From positions 1-43,807 of the forward strand of contig JBOFIT010000047.1 of assembly GCA_051650305.1 (NCBI GenBank): a DNA stretch of 43,807 bases. Reading direction: 5' to 3'. The position numbers and the translations under genes were made by a program. The notes under the pieces are model-generated. The model ran no database searches and was not told the origin of the DNA. It was given only the letters and a program-made list of their open reading frames with translations. How positions within the stretch are numbered: position 1 is the first letter of the stretch; each line of letters begins with the position of its first letter. The DNA comes from JBOFDK01 sp051650305 (GTDB lineage: Bacteria > Bacillota > Clostridia > Lachnospirales > Cellulosilyticaceae). Of the stretch, positions 1 through 7,607 are shown piece by piece.

Positions 1-20
1 ACAAAGGAGTAATACACCTC

Positions 21-1745
21 ATGCATCGTTTACCACTCTTGTCTATTCGTAGTAAAATTTTTGCTGCGATGTGTATGAGTTCCACACTCATTGTAGTGAT
101 TATTTTTTTTGTACTTAACCTTGTATTTTTCTATTTTTCAATTTCTACACAAGTAAGTACTTCTTTAAAAGAACTTAGCTACATTAATACACAACTAGAT
201 TTTTTTATTAATTCTGCAACAAATTATTCACGTACCATTGTCTCTGATCCACTTATTCATGACTATGCTACACACTATAAAAAAACTGCTGCAATTTCTA
301 CACCACTAGTTCAAACTCATATTAAAGACGAGATTGCACATACAATTCAAAACACCAAATATATCCATTCAGTTTCTCTCTATGATACTGATTTCGATTT
401 TTTAGTTTCTAGTGAAATTTATCCTACACCAATGGATGGCTCTTCCCTTAAGGGTCTAGAGGAAAAAACCTGGCTTCTTACACAAAAAAAGGCGAAAACT
501 AATAATCAACCTATCTATACACTTTCATGCTTTAGTCCGTTCTATAGCTATAGCACAGCAGAACATCTAGGCTATATTGAAATGACACTTCTAGAATCTT
601 CTATTAGAGATATTTATACACTCCCTCATCTCCATGCCAACGAGACATTCCTCATCGATACAGGTGGAAGTATCCTAAGTAGCAATAGTGATTCTTACAG
701 TATTAAGAATACCTATCCTTACTTTAACAAACTCATCGCAGCACGCGAAAAAACTTACTTTATAACATCCAAAGATACCGTTTTCTTTAATTATAATCAG
801 TATCTAAATGCGTATATTGTGACACATATCCCACTAGTTACAATACTTAACCCCTTGTATGCACTCACTTTAGTATGCATCAGTTTTAGTATCTTTTGTG
901 TCTTTCTTTATATCCCTATTGCAAGCCGTCTTGCACGTACCATTACCCATCCTATTGCACAGCTTATTCAGCATACACAAACCATTAAGGATGGTTGTTG
1001 GCAACCTACTACCATTGTACAGACAGATACGGATATCTCCATGCTTGCAGAATCTTTCAATAGTATGGTCCTCGCCCAAGAAGAATTGAAGAATCAATTA
1101 CTTTTTGCTCAAAAAGAACAAGATAAACTCACACTCAATCTGCTTCAAGAGCAAATCAATCCACATTTTCTCTATAATACTTTGGATAATATTTGTTCCC
1201 TTGCTGAAATAGGTGAACTTGAACTTCTTAATCAGCTTATTTTTAATTTATCTACGTTCTATCGCAAAGGCTTAAGTAGTGGACAAGCTTATATCACCAT
1301 TAGAGAAGAACTTGAAATGGTACGCTCCTATATGCACATACTACAAATTCGCTACTATAATAAATTTGATTTTACCATTTCTTGCCCTGATGAACTCCTT
1401 TCTCAACGTTGCCTGAAGTTCTTACTCCAACCAATTGTTGAAAATAGTATTTACCACGGCATTAAGCCCTTAGAGACAAAAGGTCATATCCATATCACGG
1501 TATCTAGGGAATCAGATGGTTCCATTACTTTTAGCATTACAGATAATGGTATCGGTATATCTTCTGATGCTTTATCCAAAATATGGGCCAGTGAAAATAA
1601 ACACTTTGGCTTGCGTAATATTCATTACCGTATTCAACTCCATTATGGTACACAATACGGACTCACTCTAGAAAAGCATTTACCTACTGGTTGTCTCGCA
1701 ACACTTAAAATCCACTCAAACGGAGGTCCCTATCATGAAACTTAA
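21..1745 (+). CDS. YesM-type sensor histidine kinase
   Basis: Membrane sensor kinase of the His_kinase/HATPase_c (LytS/YesM) class, 574 aa. Two membrane segments (about residues 13-41 and 279-302) bracket an extracellular sensor region of about 235 residues. A HAMP-like linker (305-355) leads to the phosphoacceptor motif QINPHFLYNTLDN with His382. The N-box QPIVENSIYHG (Asn475) and G-box DNGIG (508-512) complete an intact ATPase domain. AAAGGAG at 3-9 fits the ATG start. The stop overlaps the next gene, a YesN-type regulator, by 11 bases, so the two form a two-component pair. Kinases of this class usually sense sugars or their binding proteins; the ligand cannot be read from the sequence. It is convergent with the BMC operon, so a role in fucose control is possible but unproven. 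Confidence 0.93.
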   Translation: MHRLPLLSIRSKIFAAMCMSSTLIVVIIFFVLNLVFFYFSISTQVSTSLKELSYINTQLDFFINSATNYSRTIVSDPLIHDYATHYKKTAAISTPLVQTHIKDEIAHTIQNTKYIHSVSLYDTDFDFLVSSEIYPTPMDGSSLKGLEEKTWLLTQKKAKTNNQPIYTLSCFSPFYSYSTAEHLGYIEMTLLESSIRDIYTLPHLHANETFLIDTGGSILSSNSDSYSIKNTYPYFNKLIAAREKTYFITSKDTVFFNYNQYLNAYIVTHIPLVTILNPLYALTLVCISFSIFCVFLYIPIASRLARTITHPIAQLIQHTQTIKDGCWQPTTIVQTDTDISMLAESFNSMVLAQEELKNQLLFAQKEQDKLTLNLLQEQINPHFLYNTLDNICSLAEIGELELLNQLIFNLSTFYRKGLSSGQAYITIREELEMVRSYMHILQIRYYNKFDFTISCPDELLSQRCLKFLLQPIVENSIYHGIKPLETKGHIHITVSRESDGSITFSITDNGIGISSDALSKIWASENKHFGLRNIHYRIQLHYGTQYGLTLEKHLPTGCLATLKIHSNGGPYHET

Positions 1746-3252
1746 TGTTGTCATTGCAGATGATGAATACTTTATTAGACAACGTCTTCTGAAGCTTATC
1801 CCTTGGGAGATACTTGAACTAAACCTAATTGGCGAGGCAGAAAATGGACTACAAGTTCTTGACTTTCTCAAGACCCATCCTATTGATCTTGTTATTTTAG
1901 ATATTCAAATGCCTAAAATGACAGGCATCGAAGTTGCCCAATATATCTATGACCATTATCCAACTACAAAGGTTCTCATTTTATCCGGCTACAATGATTT
2001 TGAATATGCACGTCAAACCCTTCGCTATGATGTGGTAGATTACCTACTTAAGCCTATTGAACCTAAATTACTTTATAATGTTTTGACTTCTTGCTGCGAC
2101 AAAATACACCGCTCACAGCAATCGCTTCTTACTTTAAAGCGGTATGAACATTTTGAAAAACAAACAAAGCTGACTGAAGTATTACACAGCCTACTCCCAC
2201 TTAGTTCACTCTATACTTGTTATCCCGAACTCAAAAATACGACAGCTTCAACCTTTATTAGTTGTTATATGAGCGATAACAATACCGATAACTTGGATGC
2301 ACTGAAAGATACTTTTCTTTCTTATGGCTTTATCTGTGAGTATTTTAAAGAATCTGAGTATATTTATATCTTTCAAGTATTTTTAGAACATGCCTCCGAC
2401 TACCATGACCTTCAACACTTATTAGAATCTTTTATTGGTAATCACACGAACTATACTTGCTATTTATTAGGCGAGCTCTTTTTTATCGAACGCCCTTGGC
2501 TCCCTTACTACAAAGCCACACTTGAAGGACTTGGCAAACGATATTTCCATCCAACATCTTGCATCCTTCATTTTCAGCAAGATATGCTGCAAACCTCTCC
2601 ACAATCACTTCATAAATCAGTTTCAAAGGTGCGGCAAAAACTTACAACACTTATTAATTCTCGAGATACTACTGGCCTACAGGATTTTTTTGACAAGTGT
2701 TTTGCTCAGATTGTAGAGCAATCTAGCGTATACTACCTTCATACTGTACTCCATGAGATTTTACTTACCTATAAGATTTTTTATTCTGAATTAATCGACC
2801 TCGAAAACAATATACATCAGCATACACTTGATTTATTAGATGAATATTATTCACTTGAGGACCTCAAAAATCTGCTCATTTCTTATGGTCTGCAATGCCT
2901 ATCAAGCAAGGATGCTCTCCCTTCTGATATTGTCCTTAGCCAAAAGATTATGAGCTATATCCACGAACACTATCAAGATGTCGATTTATCAGTGGCCAAG
3001 CTTGCTGATGTTTTTGGACTCAATACTTCTTATCTCGGTACGCTGTTTAAAAAAGCTTCCAATCAATCGCTCCTACAATACATCACTACTTATCGATTAG
3101 AAGCCTCTAAAAAACTCCTTGAGACACAAAAATATAAAGTGTCTGAGATTGCTGAGTTGGTGGGCTATTCTGATGTCTTCTACTATAGCAAACGCTTCAA
3201 AAAAGCCTATGGTTATTCACCAAAAGAATACAGCACGGTAAGTTGCCTTTAG
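1735..3252 (+). CDS. YesN-type response regulator with AraC DNA-binding domain
   Basis: 505 aa. The N-terminal receiver domain has acidic pair D9/D10, phosphoacceptor Asp56 in LVILDIQMP and Lys106 in LLKP. A middle region of about 270 residues shows no recognisable fold. The C-terminal AraC/XylS double helix-turn-helix covers about residues 400-500 and ends in the typical VGYSDVFYYSKRFKKAYG...SPKEY signature. GGAGG lies 8 bases before the ATG, inside the 3' end of the kinase gene, so translation is probably coupled. It should be phosphorylated by the upstream kinase and activate a carbohydrate-related promoter. Its target is not identifiable here; no obvious direct repeats lie on this strand. 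The last ten codons form half of a terminator hairpin. Confidence 0.93.
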   Translation: MKLNVVIADDEYFIRQRLLKLIPWEILELNLIGEAENGLQVLDFLKTHPIDLVILDIQMPKMTGIEVAQYIYDHYPTTKVLILSGYNDFEYARQTLRYDVVDYLLKPIEPKLLYNVLTSCCDKIHRSQQSLLTLKRYEHFEKQTKLTEVLHSLLPLSSLYTCYPELKNTTASTFISCYMSDNNTDNLDALKDTFLSYGFICEYFKESEYIYIFQVFLEHASDYHDLQHLLESFIGNHTNYTCYLLGELFFIERPWLPYYKATLEGLGKRYFHPTSCILHFQQDMLQTSPQSLHKSVSKVRQKLTTLINSRDTTGLQDFFDKCFAQIVEQSSVYYLHTVLHEILLTYKIFYSELIDLENNIHQHTLDLLDEYYSLEDLKNLLISYGLQCLSSKDALPSDIVLSQKIMSYIHEHYQDVDLSVAKLADVFGLNTSYLGTLFKKASNQSLLQYITTYRLEASKKLLETQKYKVSEIAELVGYSDVFYYSKRFKKAYGYSPKEYSTVSCL

Positions 3253-3276
3253 CAACCTACCGTGCTGTATTCTTTT
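3222..3276. terminator. Bidirectional intrinsic terminator built into the regulator's last codons
   Basis: Arms 3222-3246 and 3252-3276 pair over 25 positions with one mismatch (3241/3257) around a 5-base loop. AAAA on the left and TTTT on the right give a U-tract in either direction. It ends both the plus-strand kinase/regulator pair and the minus-strand BMC operon. The stop codon (3250-3252) is in the loop, so the left arm is coding sequence. Confidence 0.9.
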
Positions 3277-3291
3277 ACATTACTTTATACT

Positions 3292-3849
3292 TTAATCCAA
3301 CATCTCCCATATCTGTGGGTGTGGCCTTGCAATCACTGCACTATGTAGATACATCCCACTTTCTATAAGCATTGTCTTTGCCTTTTCTAATGAAGCTTCT
3401 ACTGCTGCAACTTCACCTGCAAAGAGTGCATAGGATTTCCCTGTCATCCCTCTAGCCAGACGTACTTCTATCAATTTCACTGGACTTGTCTTCACCATTT
3501 CATCTGCTGCGCCTACGATAGATGCTACTGAATAGCCTTCTAGTATACCAAGTGCTTCAATCTCACCTTTTTCTACTGTTCCATAAATAGCTGCAAATAG
3601 ATTATCATCTGGATTGCCTAGACAGTACGAATCCACTAATACTGTATCGAAAGGCTCCTTTTTCCCAACTTCCATCGCCATTTGCACTGAGGAGAGTTTG
3701 CCTTCAAACATGATGATGTATTTACCTGGGCAAACCGTCTGCATCATGATTATTTTAATAGTTGATGCTTTCACCATAGCATCTGCCGCCTGTAGCCCTA
3801 AAGCTACTGAGCGGTATTCCATAACTCCTAGTGATCTTCCTTCATTCAT
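3292..3849 (-). CDS. pduT: Tandem-BMC-domain shell protein, PduT type (Fe-S)
   Basis: 185 aa with two BMC domains (about residues 5-85 and 97-182), the layout of trimeric BMC-T shell proteins. The first domain carries QTVCPGK with Cys40, aligned with the Cys of PduT that holds a [4Fe-4S] cluster at the trimer axis. The second domain ends in VIARPHPQIWEML, as in PduT. It should sit in the shell as an electron conduit. The neighbouring RnfC/PduS-like flavo-iron-sulfur protein supports this: pduS ends three bases upstream, and GGAGG at its end serves this ATG. It is the last gene of the BMC operon, followed by the bidirectional terminator. The family call is firm; cluster binding is inferred from the conserved Cys. 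Confidence 0.93.
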   Translation of the reverse strand: MNEGRSLGVMEYRSVALGLQAADAMVKASTIKIIMMQTVCPGKYIIMFEGKLSSVQMAMEVGKKEPFDTVLVDSYCLGNPDDNLFAAIYGTVEKGEIEALGILEGYSVASIVGAADEMVKTSPVKLIEVRLARGMTGKSYALFAGEVAAVEASLEKAKTMLIESGMYLHSAVIARPHPQIWEMLD

Positions 3850-3852
3850 CGC

Positions 3853-5184
3853 CTATCGCTCCTCCCCTTGTTGTATCACAATGCAATCTGACTTAATCTG
3901 TTTAATGATTCCATTTATACTACTATGAATAGTTGTTCCCAACGCATTCTTAGCTGGTTCTGCAATCACTTGTCCACATACGACTTTTTCACCTTCTTTA
4001 ACGCTACAAGTTGAAGGCTGACCAATATGCTGTGAAAATGGTATCCTAACTTCTTGTGGCTCTATAACCGCCTCTGATAACTTTGGATGACTTTTGTATT
4101 TACCAAATCCAATACGTTCCACCAGTCTTTCAGATGGTACTTGCAAATACTTTTCTTCTTTTGCTTTAGTCCCTATTATTTGTGTAGGCTTGATCTTTGC
4201 CTTTAACATTTCTTGTTTGACTTCTGTCATCAGCGTCCCTGGTGATAACCCATGATGACATGAGTAATAAGAACATAAGTTGCATCCACAGCATCCTAAT
4301 GCTGTATCAATGCCTTCATAATGCTGTAGAATCCCATTGGCAAAGGCATTCATCAACTTATGTGGTTCTACTTTGTGTCCTAAACGGTTTCTAGGGCATA
4401 AGTCTGTACACATTCTACACTGTGAGCAGCTAGACATTATGCGCTTCACACTTTTGGATGTTGCACGTTGTTTCAGTTGATGTAGAAAATGGTTGTTTGG
4501 CAAAAGAATAATACCTTTAGTTGTTTTTGTAATCACTGTATCTTCACCTACAAAGCGACCCATCATAGGACCTCCCATAAGGATAAGCTTACCTTCTAGC
4601 ACTTCACCTATACTTTTTACAAATGCTCTAATGGTCATGCCGATTGGCACACAATATACCATTGGATTTGCTACTTCGCCATTGATTGTTACATACGTAT
4701 GGGTTACATTTTTATTTGCCGAAACCTTCTCATGTATATTCCATAATGTCTCTACATTCATCACTACCACGCCTTGACTACTTGGCAGTTGTCCTCTTTC
4801 AACAACTTTTCCTGTACAAGCACGTATAAGTGTCAACTCATCGCCAATAGGGTAAATGTTGTCGGTTGGTACAATCTTTACATTGCTGTACTTTTCTGTG
4901 TACTCACTAAGACGTTCTATAAGCACTTTATGTTTTTTCTTCATACCTATCACAGCTTTCCCAATACCACAAGCTGTGATAACCTCATGAATCGTTGCCA
5001 CGATTTCTCTTCCATAATGACTAAGTAATTGCTCATCTGTGTAAAGAAGTGGCTCACATTCTGCGGCATTCACCACTAGGTATTCCATATCTGTAGCAAG
5101 TTTGATATGGGTTGGAAAACCTGCACCACCTGCACCTACTATACCTGCCTCTAGTATCATCTGTTTTAACATTTGACTCTCCAT
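3853..5184 (-). CDS. pduS: PduS/RnfC-like flavo-iron-sulfur oxidoreductase of the microcompartment
   Basis: 443 aa, RnfC/PduS family. The N-terminus has the glycine-rich VGAGGAGFPTHIKL motif (17-29), typical of the FMN/NADH-binding Complex1_51K-like fold, followed by an SLBB-like region. Two ferredoxin-type motifs follow: C253-x2-C256-x2-C259-x3-C263-P and a second cluster from C298/C299 to C309. The C-terminal part (about 360-443) is a lipoyl/RnfC-hybrid-like beta domain. In B12-dependent Pdu compartments PduS is a cobalamin reductase. This locus uses a radical dehydratase, so a general role such as NADH recycling or electron export through PduT is more likely (inference). AGGAGGTG precedes the ATG. 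It lies between eutN and pduT. Confidence 0.92.
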   Translation of the reverse strand: MESQMLKQMILEAGIVGAGGAGFPTHIKLATDMEYLVVNAAECEPLLYTDEQLLSHYGREIVATIHEVITACGIGKAVIGMKKKHKVLIERLSEYTEKYSNVKIVPTDNIYPIGDELTLIRACTGKVVERGQLPSSQGVVVMNVETLWNIHEKVSANKNVTHTYVTINGEVANPMVYCVPIGMTIRAFVKSIGEVLEGKLILMGGPMMGRFVGEDTVITKTTKGIILLPNNHFLHQLKQRATSKSVKRIMSSCSQCRMCTDLCPRNRLGHKVEPHKLMNAFANGILQHYEGIDTALGCCGCNLCSYYSCHHGLSPGTLMTEVKQEMLKAKIKPTQIIGTKAKEEKYLQVPSERLVERIGFGKYKSHPKLSEAVIEPQEVRIPFSQHIGQPSTCSVKEGEKVVCGQVIAEPAKNALGTTIHSSINGIIKQIKSDCIVIQQGEER

Positions 5185-5203
5185 TTTCTCACCTCCTGTT
5201 CTA

Positions 5204-5464
5204 CTATTTCAAGTTACTGCCTTCATCTACGATGCCCACTATGGCTGCATCGATTGGTGCATTGCTATGGTAACTCGCATACTTTGCATTGTGTCCTGTT
5301 GTGACAAGTACCACTTCACCTATACCTGCTCCTACTGTATCTATTGCCACAAACTTACCTGTTGCCTCTTGTTCTAAAGGTTGCACTATAAGCAGTTTGT
5401 TGCCCACGAGTGCCTCATGTTTTCTTGTTGAAACAACACTTCCTATCACCGTTCCTAAAATCAT
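5204..5464 (-). CDS. Pentameric BMC vertex protein (EutN/CcmL/PduN family)
   Basis: 86 aa, the normal size for BMC-P proteins that cap the vertices of the shell. The N-terminus MILGTVIGSVVSTRKH and the late motif DTVGAGIGEVVLVTTG are characteristic of the EutN_CcmL domain, which fills the whole protein. GAGGAGG stands just before the ATG. It is the only vertex protein in the window, so it is probably essential for a closed shell. Gaps to pduL (13 bases) and pduS (19 bases) are short, so it is cotranscribed with both. Confidence 0.95.
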   Translation of the reverse strand: MILGTVIGSVVSTRKHEALVGNKLLIVQPLEQEATGKFVAIDTVGAGIGEVVLVTTGHNAKYASYHSNAPIDAAIVGIVDEGSNLK

Positions 5465-5477
5465 TTTGCTGCCTCCT

Positions 5478-6113
5478 CTATGGCTTTAAAACCTTTGCTA
5501 CACTTTTACAACCTATTCCTAGCGCATTGGCTTCATCTGTGTCAATATGCATTTCCAAGGTGAATGTAGGGTCTACTCTTACTTGTACATGATTTAAAGT
5601 CCCCTCTCTTTCCTCACCTATTTCTACACTTACAATTTGATTATCCTTCAAATCAAAGAACGCTGCATCTTCTGGACTCATATGAATATGTCTCTTGGCC
5701 ACAATGCAACCTTCTTCTAAGCGAATAACACCCTTTGGCCCTACAATTGTTATAGATGCCGCACCTTTTAAGTCCCCTGACTCTCGGATAGGTGCTACAA
5801 CACCTAGCTTGATAGCATCTGTCTTGGAGATTTCTACTTGGGTTGCTCTGCGTACCGGTCCTAATATACGTACATTTTCTAGTACTCTCATATTGAGTCC
5901 TACGATCGTTACACGCTCTTTTGCAGCGTATTGTCCACCCATAAGTTCTTTTATAGGATGAAGCTCTGCTCCTGGTCCAAAAAGTATTTCAAGATGTTCC
6001 TGTGTAACATGTAGATGTCTAGCTGATATACCTATAGGCACAGTCATACTTTTTTCTTCATATAAGTGTGTACGTACCATCTGTGTGATACGTGATTCCA
6101 GTGTTTCTTGCAT
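5478..6113 (-). CDS. pduL: PduL-type phosphate propanoyltransferase
   Basis: 211 aa, two PduL-type PTAC domains. It converts propionyl-CoA plus phosphate to propionyl-phosphate and frees CoA inside the compartment. Zinc-binding histidines are visible in SARHLHVT (His33, His35) and AKRHIHMS (His142, His144), with a further His189 near the C-terminus. The first 20 residues (QETLESRITQMVRTHLYEE) form an amphipathic helix before the catalytic start VPIGISARH and look like a cargo-targeting tag. AGGAGG lies 8 bases before the ATG. The gene is the first after an internal terminator (6146-6191), so its expression may be lower than that of the shell genes upstream. No acetate/propionate kinase gene follows. 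Confidence 0.95.
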   Translation of the reverse strand: MQETLESRITQMVRTHLYEEKSMTVPIGISARHLHVTQEHLEILFGPGAELHPIKELMGGQYAAKERVTIVGLNMRVLENVRILGPVRRATQVEISKTDAIKLGVVAPIRESGDLKGAASITIVGPKGVIRLEEGCIVAKRHIHMSPEDAAFFDLKDNQIVSVEIGEEREGTLNHVQVRVDPTFTLEMHIDTDEANALGIGCKSVAKVLKP

Positions 6114-6145
6114 CCTTATTACCTCCTCTTCATACTCTAAATAAA

Positions 6146-6191
6146 CAAAAGGCTATCTCAACAAGTAACTTATTGACGAGATAGCCTTTTG
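6146..6191 (-). terminator. Internal hairpin terminator/attenuator inside the BMC operon
   Basis: Perfect 14-bp arms (6146-6159 and 6178-6191) enclose an 18-base loop. On the minus strand the stem ends in CCTTTTG followed by TTTAT. It lies after the last BMC-H gene and before pduL. No separate promoter is evident in the 17-base remainder before the pduL ribosome site, so it probably works as a partial terminator setting stoichiometry. Confidence 0.8.
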
Positions 6192-6208
6192 CACCTTATT
6201 GATACCGA

Positions 6209-6661
6209 TTAGAATTTTGGTAGTATTTTTTCAATATCCTCGTGTGGTCTTGGGATAACGTGTGTTGCTACAACTTCGCCTAGTCTGCCAGCTACTGCAG
6301 TACCTGCTTCTACAGCTGCTTTTACAGCACCCACATCGCCTCTTACCATTACACATACAAGTCCTGAACCAATCTTTTCTGTACCTACAAGTACAACATC
6401 TGCAGCTTTAAGCATCGCATCTGCTGCTTCTGTGATTGCTACAAGTCCTCTTGTTTCGATCATTCCTAATGCTTGATTGTTCATACGCTTTACTACCTCC
6501 TGTGATACCTTTTTGGGTTTCTCTATTTTTTCTACCTCTACATGTACTTCTTGATTGTTTTCTTCAGCTACTTGTTGAGGTTCTTGGATTGTTTCTTCTA
6601 CTTTTGTTACTTCTTTAGCCTCTTTGGCTACTTCCGTTATTTTCTCTTTTTTTGTTTTCAT
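6209..6661 (-). CDS. BMC-H shell protein with charged N-terminal extension
   Basis: 150 aa. Residues about 62-150 are a PduA/PduJ-type BMC domain with pore loop EKIGSGL and C-terminal HVIPRPHEDIEKIL. It is nearly the same as the 93-aa paralogue at 6982-7263. Before it stands an extension of about 60 residues made almost only of Lys, Glu, Val, Gln and Thr. This is low-complexity and probably disordered or coiled-coil, and is absent from ordinary BMC-H proteins. AGGAG just before the ATG overlaps the previous gene's end, so the long start is well supported; an internal Met (residue 61, RMNNQALG) has no comparable site. The extension could tether cargo, link to the cytoplasm or cap assembly (inference). 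Confidence 0.93.
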   Translation of the reverse strand: MKTKKEKITEVAKEAKEVTKVEETIQEPQQVAEENNQEVHVEVEKIEKPKKVSQEVVKRMNNQALGMIETRGLVAITEAADAMLKAADVVLVGTEKIGSGLVCVMVRGDVGAVKAAVEAGTAVAGRLGEVVATHVIPRPHEDIEKILPKF

Positions 6662-6669
6662 AAGAACTC

Positions 6670-6960
6670 CTACACATTCAGTTTTCTTCTACTATGTAAA
6701 AGCAACTTACTTACCTCTTCATGAGGGCTATTCATGATTGCTACAGCAGCTACTTTACCCACGCGTTCTGCACTTCTCTTGCCACACGCAATAGCTTCTT
6801 TGACATCGCCGACACTGCCTTGAATCACAATACTTACAAGTCTTCCACCAAGGGCTTTCTCTGTGGTAACTAATGTGACATCTGCGGCTTTCAGCATATC
6901 ATCCACTGCAACAATAGAGGCAATGTTAGAAGCTACTTCTAGTACACCTATTGCTTTCAT
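6670..6960 (-). CDS. BMC-H shell protein, divergent PduA/PduJ type
   Basis: 96 aa, a single BMC domain starting MKAIGVLEVASNIASIV. It differs from the neighbouring PduA copies. The pore loop reads EKALGGRL instead of EKIGSGL, the helix after it is CGKRSAERVGKV, and the C-terminus ends in a basic tail LLLHSRRKLNV. It should form hexamers with a pore of altered chemistry. It lies 21 bases after one BMC-H gene and 8 bases before another, within the shell block. The specific subfamily (PduA, PduJ or PduK core) cannot be fixed from the sequence alone. Confidence 0.92.
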   Translation of the reverse strand: MKAIGVLEVASNIASIVAVDDMLKAADVTLVTTEKALGGRLVSIVIQGSVGDVKEAIACGKRSAERVGKVAAVAIMNSPHEEVSKLLLHSRRKLNV

Positions 6961-6981
6961 GCCATCACTCTCTTCTTTGTC

Positions 6982-7263
6982 TTATTTTTTAACTGCTGGT
7001 AAGATGCTCTCGATTTCACCATGTGGTCTTGGGATTACGTGTACTGCTACTAATTCACCAAGTCTACCTGCTGCTTCTGCACCTACTTCTGTTGCTGCCT
7101 TAACAGCTCCTACATCTCCTCTTACCATTACTGTGATAAGACCTGAACCGATTTTTTCTGTACCTACTAATGTTACATCTGCTGCTTTCACCATTGCATC
7201 TGATGCCTCGATTGCTGCTACTAAACCTCTTGTTTCTACCATTCCTAAAGCTTCTTGTTTCAT
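6982..7263 (-). CDS. BMC-H shell protein, PduA/PduJ type (probable major hexamer)
   Basis: 93 aa, the canonical length. It has all BMC-H hallmarks: EALGMVETRGLVAAIEA at the start, the pore loop EKIGSGL, RGDVGAVKAA, and C-terminal VHVIPRPHGEIESILP. AGGAGG is 8 bases before the ATG. It probably forms the main facet hexamer, whose small polar pore admits diols and short organic metabolites (family knowledge). It shares most of its domain with the extended paralogue at 6209-6661, a likely local duplication. Confidence 0.96.
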   Translation of the reverse strand: MKQEALGMVETRGLVAAIEASDAMVKAADVTLVGTEKIGSGLITVMVRGDVGAVKAATEVGAEAAGRLGELVAVHVIPRPHGEIESILPAVKK

Positions 7264-7294
7264 TTTCTATTCCTCCTAATGTTTGTTTTTTATT

Positions 7295-7597
7295 TTAAAT
7301 ACAATTAATCGCTAACATTTGTTCAAGTCCTTCATCTGGACTTGCAATCACTCGCGCTACTACATAACCTGCAATTTGTTCACTTGCTTGCTTCGCAGCA
7401 TCAATTGCTGCTGTCACGCTTGATACATTACCTCTTAGTTTGATCATAATAAGAAGTGGTACTTCTAACTGTTCCGCATTAGCTGGCTTATTTTTGTCAA
7501 TGTACTCTACCGTTACATCTGCTGCTTTACAAGCTGCATCGATCGCATAAAGTGCTGTTGCTAAGCCATATACTTCGATCAGTCCTACTGCTTTCAT
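7295..7597 (-). CDS. BMC-H shell protein with enlarged pore loop
   Basis: 100 aa, a single BMC domain beginning MKAVGLIEVYGLATALYAID. The segment that holds the pore loop is longer than in PduA: KADVT is followed by VEYIDKNKPANAEQLEVP, roughly 8-10 extra residues, before the strand LLIMIKLRGNVSSV. The C-terminus is VVARVIASPDEGLEQML. A longer, proline- and charge-bearing loop at this place would narrow or gate the hexamer pore (inference). AGGAGG precedes the ATG. It is the first shell gene after the alcohol dehydrogenase gene, with a gap of 10 bases. Confidence 0.92.
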   Translation of the reverse strand: MKAVGLIEVYGLATALYAIDAACKAADVTVEYIDKNKPANAEQLEVPLLIMIKLRGNVSSVTAAIDAAKQASEQIAGYVVARVIASPDEGLEQMLAINCI

Positions 7598-7607
7598 AAG
7601 CTACCTC

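Noticed and set aside
6863..7279. 138-codon plus-strand frame across two shell genes
   Set aside because: Spans two well-conserved BMC-H genes and their gap on the other strand; Ser/Thr/Ala-rich antisense composition.
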